A stretch of 64,000 nucleotides of DNA from Echinochloa phyllopogon (Eukaryota > Streptophyta > Magnoliopsida > Poales > Poaceae): NCBI GenBank assembly GCA_033239725.1, contig BTCW01000001.1, positions 43,302,176 to 43,366,175 on the forward strand, read 5' to 3'. The notes under the pieces were generated by a model. The model saw only the letters and a list, made by a program, of their open reading frames with translations. It had not been told where the DNA came from and searched no databases. Positions 18,791-29,500 of this stretch are shown one piece after another; within the stretch, counting starts at the first letter, position 1; every line of letters begins with the position of its first letter. Both the position numbers and the translations under genes were made by a program.

Positions 18791-18793
18791 AAG

Positions 18794-19963
18794 TCAACTT
18801 CCACGCGACAAGAATGTCAGCATCATCCATCAAGGAGCGGCGTTCAGATTCTAGGGGCATGCACGTGATGAAAAGATAACATCATTGCCCAGCCCCTGAA
18901 GGGAGATAATTCAGTTTTCGATGGCACAAGAAACAAATCCAGAAACCACTACAAGCAAATGACTAGCCGCGTTTTTGGACAAGAGACATAACATTCCAGG
19001 GTAGCAAAGTTTTTGAAAAGTTCAGACACAGCTGGAGGAGAAGCAACGGTACGCATAACCGGAGCCAAACAAACAGAGATAGACACATAACCTGGCCAAA
19101 TCAGCTCCAAATGACACAGACTGCACAAGGGACAACTGAAGCATAGTTGGAGCAGAACCAACGCTACACATAAGCGGATCCAAACACTATTTCTGTTTGA
19201 TGTAAAAAACTCTAATGTTCCATCGCGAACCATTTGGAATAGTCGGGGCAAACATTGCAAGACATGATCCAGCGATCCCGCAACGTTCCATCGCAAACCA
19301 TTTGGAATAGTACATGCAAACACTGAAGGACAACATGAATACCTGATCATCCCGCAGTATACCAGGCAGGGGTAATGCCGCTCACAACTGAAGCATAGTT
19401 CCAGCAGAACCAACACTTACCATGCAGCCCTACCCCCAAACACTCTATTTGACAGATATTCAAAGTGATCCCTGCACGGCTGCACCCATAACCCTACCAC
19501 CAATGGATTCATAGCATCCCATCCCATCTCATTATTCCACAGCCATACCAATGAAAATTAAGAAAACTAGAGCTGCCAAGCCAGACCAAAAAAAGCGGTA
19601 TAAATTGTAGTTTAAAACAAGGCCAACCAAATTACTCTACCATGATGTGGCAAAATGACAAACATCAAATTAGATGCAGCTTCCAGAAAACTCCATTGTG
19701 TGACTTGTGGGTATTCCTCGGTACAGGAGGTAAACAAAACCTGCGCTCTAACAGCCTTGCTGTCCTACAAATTATTATGCATCCAGCATAAACTTTTCCC
19801 GGGGCAAAAAAAGACCTATTTCACCTGTTTAATGAGTTCCTCTCATCAAAAGGATGATGGACAAATCATCCGTTAAGAAAAAAACAAAAGATTTGGGAAC
19901 TAAGCTCTTCACTGACTGATACAATTCCAGCCACCAAATATGATATCGGGGAGTACAGAAGAA
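18794..19963. other. Intergenic region downstream of the phosphate carrier gene
   Basis: About 1.2 kb with no gene that I can support. It contains local imperfect duplications: TTCCATCGC.AACCATTTGG at about 19215 and 19286, and CAACTGAAGCATAGTT at about 19134 and 19386. The part next to 19964 should be the 3' untranslated region of the carrier gene. Confidence 0.5.
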
Positions 19964-22900
19964 TCATGCACTGGCTTTCGATTGAGCCTCTGCTGGGGCA
20001 GGTCCACCAGTTGTTGGGCTGAAAGAGGAAACAGAAAAAAGGCATTAATTGGTGATCAATCAAATTTGGCTGTTGCAGTGTTCATTACAATAGCAGGATT
20101 GATACTCACAGTCCAACCATGACTTTGAAAGCATCGTAGATTCCCCACTGAGCACCAGTAAGAGTACCAATCATGACAATGCGAAGAGGAAGTCCCCTCG
20201 TGAAAAGGCCCCAAAGACCAAGCTTCTTAACAGCCTGAAAGATTGCAGCAACAACATATAGTCAAACAAGCTAGCAACAACCTATAGTCAACCAACAGCA
20301 GGCAACAACAAAAAGACATAGGCTTCAGGTGAAAGCTTGAATATGCTTACATCACCGACTGTAGCACCCTTGGCATTGTTAAGGAAAGAGACAAGGTTGT
20401 CCGCTGGGTGAGAAACAATAGCACAGAAGACACCAGCAATGTAACCACCTGCAAAGCTGATACCCAACTGGGTGTTCTTGGAGCACTCAGACTTTGGAAC
20501 AGGCATAGCATGCTTGTAGATAAGCTCAACAATGGTCTCAAAGGAAGCAAACTTCATCATGGTATCTGCATACATCACACCAGTATTCGAAAGGTGAAAA
20601 CAGCTTAGAATAGGAGAAGAAAGCTTATATAAGAATTAAGAGCCAAAGCATGTAATGCAACTAATAAATGAAGATAGAATATTTTATCTAAAAAAACAAG
20701 AAAACAGGGCTTGGTAAATTCCATACCGCAGAGAAAAATGTTGAAAGTTCAATCAAATTCATTCTCGATCCCTAAATAAAAGGTATGAACTATGGAACAA
20801 TCTAGGAAGGACTTGATTTGAGTGAAAAAAAAATCCCTAATAAAACTCATAACTGAGACAAGTACAGGATCCAAAGCTTTAAAATGACTATCATGCAGTT
20901 TAAATCAAAATGGAAATCCCAAACGAATAGTTGCAAACAATTTCACAGCTGAAACTTGGAAGATACAAAACTTAAACAGCGGTATGGATTCTTTTCCTAT
21001 TGGTGCCATGTGCAACAGATTAGTTGACTATTCAATATACTTTAGTTATGACACAGACTATAAACCTATTCTTGACAAATGTTCCTGACAACTCTAGTGA
21101 GAATCACTAAAAAGAATGAGGTGAAGAAACTCTAAAGTGGTATAAAAATATATAAGAACCAATATGAATACAGAATGGTGGAGAATTATCATAAATCTGA
21201 AATGATTGGCTCTGACAAACAAAAGAATAGGCAGTGGGATCACAAGACATCAAGAGATCAAATGAGTTGTCCCATGCAGACAAGACTAGTTACTAAGCAT
21301 TCAGTTTCAAAGTCATCCACAATTTAGACATATTCAATTAACATGAATTAACATGAATGAAGTTATAAAAACAAAAGATAGTTGTACCAACATGATAACA
21401 GATATGTACTTACATGGAATCTGACGGCCCCAGAGGGGAACAAGTCCCTTGTAGAGCCTAAATTATCAAGCAGTAAGCGCTGTTAGCACACAGGACCAGA
21501 AATGGGTGTCAAATTATTAAGATTTTGAGTAAGCACATTTACTTACCCGAGAGCACCCTCAGATCGGACAAATTTGGGAAGCCCATCGCTCAAGCCACGA
21601 GCAAAACCAGGCTGTGTCTGCACACGTACCTTAACAGCTTCAAAGGGGCAGAGAGCCACATCAGCAATTACCTCAGCAGAAGCAGATCCTGCAAGGTAGA
21701 TTAGAGTCTTGTACTTCTGGGCATACTCAGGCCCTGCAATATCCGAGTAAGTCTTCTTGAAGAACTCGTAGAAGCCAAACTTGCAAGCCCCCTGAGCACT
21801 GTAACCAAGCAAGGTAGGCACCCATCCCCTGAAGAAGCCCCTAGCCCCTTGTTCCTTTAACAGGACACCAAATCCAGATGTGATGCTCTTGTATTTCGTT
21901 GGATCAATCTGAAAAGAAGGCATAAACTTGTTATGTCCAAAATCCATAATTGAAGCATGCCATCAATTATGGTACTCCTTATCAACCTAACCATCTCAAA
22001 CAATTCTTGACATGTCACAGTAGAGAAACAGGGAAAATCACACACCACAAAATAGGACACAAAATTTTACACATTCGCAAAACTAGAGAGTTAGAAGCAG
22101 ACATCAGATTACAAACTAAAGCAGATGTCCATAGTAAGAATCAAATTGGTAAAAGTTCTCCAGATGTCAGTGTCATTGCCATTTGAATAGCGACAGGTGC
22201 AGATTTCCAGAATACTTCTTTCCCCATTAGAAAGAAATAGTGCAAATCACATGCATAAATGGAAAGTGTTCACAAGTTTCAAGATATACGATTGAAATCA
22301 ACCTATTGAACCAAACAAGCTAACTGTCACCATTCACATTTGCGGTTCATTTGGTTCCAAACCTGAATTTGGCTAGAACTAATTGATAGCCATTGAACAA
22401 CAGATCCATCGATTAGGTTTGTATTAAAATTAAATGACTTCAGTGGGGAGACACGTATAAAACTACAAATTTGTAGTTACCAGAAATGCTGAAAGTTGTG
22501 CTCTTATAGAACTAGCACATCCTAGTAGCCAATTGCAGCACTTGGTAAATAAAGAGCACCTTGTGTTGGAACAAACAAAGAGCATGTCAAGACAAAAATA
22601 AATAGTGTGGATGTTCACAGGCTAGAGCACAGCGATCAAACTCACAGGTCTAGCCACACCTTCACAGATCGGCCTGAAGCAACTAATAAACTGAAACAGA
22701 GCCTGCTGCAATCGCCATCCTCTCAACAGCTGCTCATCTAGCAAGCAGCACTATTTATAAACTCCTACACGACCTAAACAAAAAGCGCAATGCAAAACTT
22801 CAGGCATAGTGACTTAGGAACTGGCAGATTTACGCAACGAAGCCGGTAAATGGAGATCAGAAGCCCACAACTACCAAGTCCAGAACTAGCCAACCAAACA

Positions 22901-23283
22901 CCAACAGATCCGCGCGTGATTTCCCCGAAATGGTGCCCAGGAAGCATAAACTCCACAGATCTAGATCGCTGACCGCTCACCTGCATGTTGCACTTGACGA
23001 GGTCGAGCGGGGTGACGGCCATGTGGGTGAGCCCGCAGCTGGCGATCCCTCCGGCCGTGCAGGCGGCGTAGAACGCCGGCGAGTACAGCTCGATCTTCTC
23101 CTTGGGCGCCTGGATCGAGAACGGCATGCCGCCGCCAGCTCCAGCCGCGGCCGGGGCCGGGGCCGGGGCGGAGACGGCGAGGCGCGCGGGGGAGGCGGCG
23201 GCGGCGAAGGAGCGCGCCGAGGAGGAGGAGGCGTAGAGGAAGCTGGGGAGGAGCGACTCGCGGGAGCGGTCGGAGAGCGCCAT
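19964..23283 (-). CDS. Mitochondrial phosphate carrier protein (PHT3/MPT3 type), six exons
   Basis: Exons on minus: 23283-22981, 21908-21547, 21457-21414, 20565-20351, 20234-20110, 20018-19964. Every intron is GT-AG and phases fit (1104 bases, 367 aa plus stop). The N-terminus is Ser/Ala-rich (about 50 residues), as in plant members where it targets mitochondria. Three carrier repeats are visible through their signatures PLDLVK (about 92-97), PFEAVK and PADNLV, with conserved GACKFGFYEFFKK, LYKGLVPLWGRQIPYTMMKFASFE and TRGLPLRIVMIGTLTGAQWGIYD stretches. The protein imports phosphate with protons (or against hydroxide) across the inner membrane for ATP synthesis. Length is normal for the family and the copy looks intact. 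The two longest introns are 1072 and 848 bases and carry no recognisable insert. Confidence 0.95.
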
Positions 23284-24779
23284 CGCCGCCGAGAGATTCG
23301 GAAGATTCGTCTCTCTCGTGGGCTTGGGAGGAGGCGGGCGGGTGGTGCTTTCTGAGAGCTCTCGCGGTCGCGTGTATTTGACGAGGAGGCGGAGTGGCGA
23401 ATATGAAGGGGGGGGATTTCCAACTTGCTAGGGCATCGTTCTCTACGGTGGCTGCGGCGGAGTGGGGTCCGCTGAGTGTGGTGGGCCCGCGTGACTAAAG
23501 AGGTCCGAGCGTTTCGGTTGGTGGAGTGGAGCCTTGTGGCTGGTGTTTGGGTGTGAATTGGCTACTTTGTGCATACAAAAACGTTTTGGAGCAAGTTATT
23601 TTCATTTGGTGCTTTTTTTTTGAAATACCGCATTTGGTGCTTATGATCGTTCAATTCAAGAGAAGGCATAAACATTTTGGAGCAAGTTATTTTCATTTCT
23701 TTTAGGTAAACTTCGTTATCCTTTGATCTTTGGAAAGACTGGACGAGCATTTTTCAGAGTGCTTTTTCCCATTTATTTTCTTTTGTTCTAAAATTGCATT
23801 TCGTTTTCTATGTTGCGCTAGCATGTACTAGTATGATTAAACCTTTAAAGTTTAAATCTGAACACATTTGTATTTTGAGGTCGGCCTTTAAAGTTAAATC
23901 TCTATTGTTTTTGCATGCCTGTGTTGCACGCCGTGGACCCTCCCCTCGTGCCCGTGACGAGTGACGACTTCCTCTTGGGATTTTTTTAAGAAAAAAAAAG
24001 CCTCCTGCGAGATTGGTGGCTAGAATATGCAGATGAATATTCCACCGGGACCGTCTTGTCCCGCCCGCCCATTTGACCCATGTGTAGATTCGAGGATGAG
24101 AGGGGAGGCGGAGGAGAACTGGAGAAGGGGGCGGGGCCAGAAGCCAGATACCTCTGTGGCCTTCCCAGGGACGGGGCCGCCCGATCGATGGACCAACGAT
24201 CAGGTCCACGGGCCACGGCCAATTTGTTACACGAACACGGTGCCGCGCGGAAGAGGATTTGGTCAAAAAAATGCGCACAAAAAAGAAACGTGCACAGCCA
24301 ATTGGCAACCAACTAGCTGTGCACGTTTCGGCCCAGACTGCTGGCATATGCTCAAATGAGGAAGCCTGCTCGGGCCAGGCCCATGACACGCTAACGGCAG
24401 CTGTTTTTGCCTTCCCTCCCACGCCCAAGCCAAGCCAACCGTCCACAGTTACTTCCCCTCGCGCCATCCACCTGGCCGGCAAGCAACTCGCGCTTTGGCA
24501 CCACGCACAAGTCACCGTCGCCGAACACCACACGCCCCCTACGAGAGCTCCATCAGCTCACCCTCACTGCAGAATCGCTTTCATCTCCCCGCAAAGCCAT
24601 CCTTTCCCACCCGTGCCTCAATTTCCAAGTCCCAATCAATCATCAAACCCCCGCGTTGCTTTTAAAGCCAGCGCCGTCCCATGCAAACCTCCGAAGCGAT
24701 CGATCTCCCGAGAGCTACGGCTAGCTGATCAAGCACCGATCGAAAAACCCCGACTCAAGGAACCACACCGCCGGCGGCC
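23284..24779. other. Shared upstream region of two divergent genes
   Basis: About 1.5 kb between the phosphate carrier (-) and the RING gene (+), so it should hold both promoters and leaders. The 23300-23400 part is GC-rich leader-like sequence. I see no canonical TATA box for either gene, no repeat and no other gene. Confidence 0.5.
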
Positions 24780-25787
24780 ATGTCGACGACGGCGCCCGCG
24801 CACTACGGCGGCGCGCGGCACCGCACGTGCCGCATGTACTGGTGCTACCAGTGCGGCCGCGCGCTCCGCATCATCTCCTGCCCGTCCACCGACGTCTTCT
24901 GCCCGCGCTGCTTCGGCCGCTTCCTCCACGAGATCGACGCGCCGCCGCGCCCCGCGTTGTTCCCGCCGCCGCCGCACTTCCTCCCGCACCCGTTCCACCC
25001 GCAGCGCCAGGTCGACGGCCACCCGCGCCGCTGGGTCATATACGGCGCGGAACCGACGACGGCAGTGCCGGGCCGCGCGTTCCGGCAGCCTGCGCCGGCG
25101 GCGCCGGTTCAGGCTGCGGCTCCGCCGCCACGGAGGCGCGTGCCCTCTCCGCCGCCGGTGCCGCGGCGGCCGTCCACGCCCCCGGCCATCGACCCCGGGA
25201 ACTACTTCACGGGGCCGAACCTGAACAACCTCATCGAGGAGATCACCCAGAACGACCGCCCGGGTCCCGCGCCGGCGCCGTCGTCGGCCATCGACTCGCT
25301 CCCGACGGTGCGGATCACGGCGGCGCACCTGGCGGACGGCCCGCAGTGCCCCGTGTGCAAGGAGGACTTCGAGCTCGGCGAGGCCGCGCGGCAGCTGCCG
25401 TGCAAGCACGTCTACCACTCCGACTGCATCGTGCCGTGGCTCCGCCTCCACAACTCCTGCCCGGTGTGCCGGTACCAGCTGCCCGGCGCCGGCGGCGGTG
25501 GGGGCTCCAATGGCAGCGGCGCCCAGGCCGCCGCACGTCGCGGCAGCAGCGGCGGCAACAGGAGCAGGGAGCGGGACAGAGAGCCCCCGACGATGGTGAG
25601 GTGGGGCCCGTTCTCGTGGCTGTGGCCGCCGCGCGGGCTGGACGACCCTGACGACGACGCGTGGGAGCACGGGCGCCGCGGCAGGCAGCACGACGCGGCC
25701 GATGACGCCGGCGGTAATGACATGACGGCCCTCCAGTCTTTTGTTCTCGTGGCAACCTGTGTTTTCTTCTTCTCCTTCTTCGCCTGA
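24780..25787 (+). CDS. RING-H2 E3 ubiquitin ligase with N-terminal zinc ribbon (RING1/RDUF-like)
   Basis: One exon, 335 codons. The N-terminus carries a zinc ribbon with C22-x2-C25 and C41-x2-C44 (YWCYQCGRALRI, FCPRCFGRFLHEID), which in plants pairs with this RING class. A Pro/Arg-rich, probably disordered middle follows (about 53-160). The RING-H2 finger is complete: C190, C193, C208, H210, H213, C216, C227, C230 (C3H2C3), with the W220 that contacts E2 enzymes. The tail has an acidic/basic stretch and ends in a hydrophobic segment (about 318-335), possibly a tail anchor. The protein should transfer ubiquitin from an E2 to a substrate. Related genes act in stress and ABA responses; the target here is unknown. 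Confidence 0.93.
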   Translation: MSTTAPAHYGGARHRTCRMYWCYQCGRALRIISCPSTDVFCPRCFGRFLHEIDAPPRPALFPPPPHFLPHPFHPQRQVDGHPRRWVIYGAEPTTAVPGRAFRQPAPAAPVQAAAPPPRRRVPSPPPVPRRPSTPPAIDPGNYFTGPNLNNLIEEITQNDRPGPAPAPSSAIDSLPTVRITAAHLADGPQCPVCKEDFELGEAARQLPCKHVYHSDCIVPWLRLHNSCPVCRYQLPGAGGGGGSNGSGAQAAARRGSSGGNRSRERDREPPTMVRWGPFSWLWPPRGLDDPDDDAWEHGRRGRQHDAADDAGGNDMTALQSFVLVATCVFFFSFFA

Positions 25788-26515
25788 GCCAAAAAAAAAT
25801 CTGAAAACATCCTTGATGGGCGTAAATGGAGGAACACGCAAAGTTTATGGTGGCCGTACATTTACTTGCTGTTTAATCAACTTCGCTTGTTCTAAGCTGT
25901 TTCTTATTTTGCATTTGTTTCAGCGTTCTACGCCTGGTGGCGCTCTCTATTTCTCGTCTAGCCATTCTCAGTTAAGTAATCTGATCAGATTATCCTCTCC
26001 CTACTTCAAAAATGTCACCGTGCTAGCAACCTATAACAGCAAACTGAATTGCAGGTTAACTCTGACAATATTCTGCCAGTTCAACGTGACTGGTGGAAAT
26101 CGGTTGTGAAGATGCACAGACGACTAGACATGTTCTTAAGAAAAATGAAATGGAGCCTGCTGTAAAAGGCGTGTAAATCATACACATAGTTTAAAGCCAA
26201 ATTCAAGGCAGGTTCCATGTATAGTGAATGATGTATCATGGTAACATTATTTTCTGAATGAGCAACAGACATTCTATGTGATTTGTTTGATGTTGATAGA
26301 GAATTGCAGAACCTTGTAAACACATGCTCTGCACGTTACAGCTGAATTTTCTTCTCATTGATCTCTCAACCTCTCGGGAAGCAATTGAGCAAATCCACAC
26401 AAGTATTGATAGAACAGGGTCGGAGCATCAAACATAATGGGTTGATATCATTAAATAGTTTGTAGCATACAAAAATGTAAATCATATTCCCCTCTCTTGT
26501 ATCAAACTATCAAAT
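25788..26515. other. Convergent 3' region
   Basis: About 730 bases between the end of the RING gene (+) and the end of the deacylase gene (-). It should contain both 3' untranslated regions. I see no gene or repeat. Confidence 0.5.
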
Positions 26516-29500
26516 TTAGTTCCGAGAGGGACGACCGTTTAAGCCACGGTTCAACATGGTTTCAAAACCAGCGTGAAACCCTGAGGTGTATGATGCATTC
26601 TTCATAATCATCTGCAAGGAAAACATCCAGGTTAGCCATGCTTAGCAACGTTAAAGGCGAAGGTCGTTAGAAAAAAATTGCTGCCTCTGTTATTATTATA
26701 GTAGAAGTAATAAAAATAAAACTGCATATATATCACCAAACACCATCTTTATATATTATTGTATTGGACCAAAATCGTTCACATTTATGTGTTGAAATGC
26801 ATGATGATCCTTAAATTTACATTTTCCCTCTTGCCATGTGCCAATGACCCGTCACAAATGTTGCCAGATGGACTCTTGCTGATGATGGCTCAATAAGTTT
26901 TTCTACATGACGGAGATATCTATCTACCTAATGTAGAGTCTTTTAGCATTGTATATGGGGAACAATTTCAACTTTAGTTAGAAAATCTCAATGGGAGAAG
27001 GAAATAAAACGTGGGGCAATTTTGTAATGTGGATTGCCCTCATCGCAGCATACATAATTTAATACATTTTACAATAAATCAGAATTTTATCATATGTAAA
27101 ATCATGTAAAAAAATTTGAGTAGGTCTTCTTTAGAAAAGCCGTAGAGAAACTAACCGCTATACTCTCCAAATCTGAGGCAGCCCGCCCCTTAACGGCATC
27201 CATGATCGAAGAAAGCTCTTCCTTCTTAGCAGAAACCTCTTCTGTGTTAACATCCAGTTCCTTCAACGCCTGCGCAGCAATACTATCAACACAAAGTGCA
27301 GGACAAGGTAGTGGAGGCCATCATAGATAAGCTCACTAGCTTACCTCAGACAAGAACAATGGGGAGATGATGTCAAATACATCATTTACAAATTTTTCAA
27401 CACTGGTAGCATTAGTAGGTTTATCTACTTTGCTCTTTGACGTTTCTGGGCCCTTGCTCTGAATTTTGGGCTTAGCCTTCACTTCTGTTCATGGACAACT
27501 TGTCATGCTTGACTAATAACATTTCAGAAATCCTAAGCTTAGGGAAATTTACAGATAAAATGCATGTTTTATGTGTAATATAAGCATATGATGAATAAGA
27601 AGCAAAACTTCTTGCGCTATAATGTTTATGACAGAACAGAATCTAATCAATTCTTTCTTTAGAAGCCAAATTCATTCCAGATATGATCAGTGCATGTAAT
27701 TAAACAATTCGTGACAATATTCCAGGTAATGCAAGTCAAGTACTACAGGATACATGCAAACTCCCCCAGGATCACAACTGACCACTTCAATGGCTTATTA
27801 AGTAGCATTTGGATATCAAATTGAACGTGGGGCTGGGGTTTGGATTTTATAGAGGTGGGTATGGGTCTGTTATGACGTTTTTTCCCATTCCCCTGTTGGC
27901 ATGGATTGGTTTTGGGATAGGACCATAGTAAATGACAAGAATTTGTATGCAAAGGGGCATTTTTTGTAAGTCTGTAAGTAGCCCATTCATAACCAACCCA
28001 TTCCACCAGGGATGGGTCAGTGAGAAACGATCTCATTTGTTATTCCCGGACCTCCTCTATTCACTACAACAGCTGCGATTATTCCCGAGAGCTATATTAG
28101 TTTCTAACAGCACTGACGTAAGATAAAAAATGATGGTTGACAGTCCTGTCAGAGAATAATTACCTGAGAGGACTGTTGCCTCAAATACTAATATATTGTG
28201 GAAGGGCTGTCGGGTTTCTCTATTTTACTAATATACTTCTCAATTTTATTTCCAACAAAATACTTCTCGGTACAGTCAATTAGTTTTTCAGTGCTGGCCG
28301 ACAGCTATCTCTTGGAACTTGAGCCCACCACGTCTACAAACTTAGTGCTCGGCCCATAATCACCTTGCTCTAACTAACTGCCTCTGATGAGCGCGATTTA
28401 TAGCCATGTGCAGCGCCGCATATGGATGAATCGCCTGTGTTCTCAAATTATTTCTGACCTATCTCTTCTACAATGCATCTACTAGCAGGCACCCGGAATT
28501 CAGACTCTCGACGCCCGATGGAGCTTGGTAAGAGAGCGCGCTTTCTCTAGATCATACATGTATCATCTTCAATTCGACGAGTCATGATCGATTTGGTCAT
28601 GCTGCAGTTCCAACAAGGAGCGCCCCGTAGGAACTGCTCTGTCCACCGCCGGACGTCCCACCGTGGTGGTCGCCATCGGCACGGCGAACTTGCCGAGGTT
28701 CATGTTCTACAAGGCGTCACTCGTAAGGTTTCAATTCATTATTTGAATTAGATCTTGCTCGAATTGATTAGTATTTAAATTAATTGTTCCCTGTCTCATC
28801 CGTGTTCAATTATTATCAGATCATCCATTTAGAGAGAACACATATTGTATTCTTGGAGTAATCTTATCCCATTCGCATCTGCAGTCTACTCAATTCTGTA
28901 ATCTGTTGATCCTGGGTGACAGTCTGAAGTGTCAGTACCGCAGTGGATGAAGATTGGAAGCATCGTCAGCACCTAATGTTCTCGAGACTTTGTCTATGTG
29001 ATTTGATTTATATTCTCAAAGAGAAAGGATGTACAGATATTTTTTTTTGCTAGTGTGTAGTCATAGAAAGATTAATATTGTATTCAGAACCGGTACAAAT
29101 CCTTCGTTGTCAATGAAAAATCTAGTGATTATGAAATGATTTTTTTTTTTGCTGTGACATGTTGGTTTTATCTTTTGGACGCTGATAAAGCCATGAACAT
29201 TGATGCTAGAATAAACTATATATGAATGCGATTGAATAAAATATATATATAATATAATAAGTTATTTGCAAATACTGTCAACAACAGTACTGTCATTGAT
29301 TAGAGAGATGCATGTCCGTTGGCGTGGTGGCTGACACGCTGTGTCTCCAACAGTGCCTAGACTATCGGAGAAACTCCACCCCAACACGCCTGTCGGACAA
29401 GATTATCCTTCTCCGACACAGCAGCTGCGACAGGAAATTTCTGACAGCCGGCTATCGGCGAAGTATAAACCCGACAGTTTATGTATCATGGCCAACAGTT

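Noticed and set aside
24729..25841. 370-codon minus frame opposite the RING gene
   Set aside because: Shadow of a GC-rich gene; the + frame has complete zinc ribbon and RING motifs.
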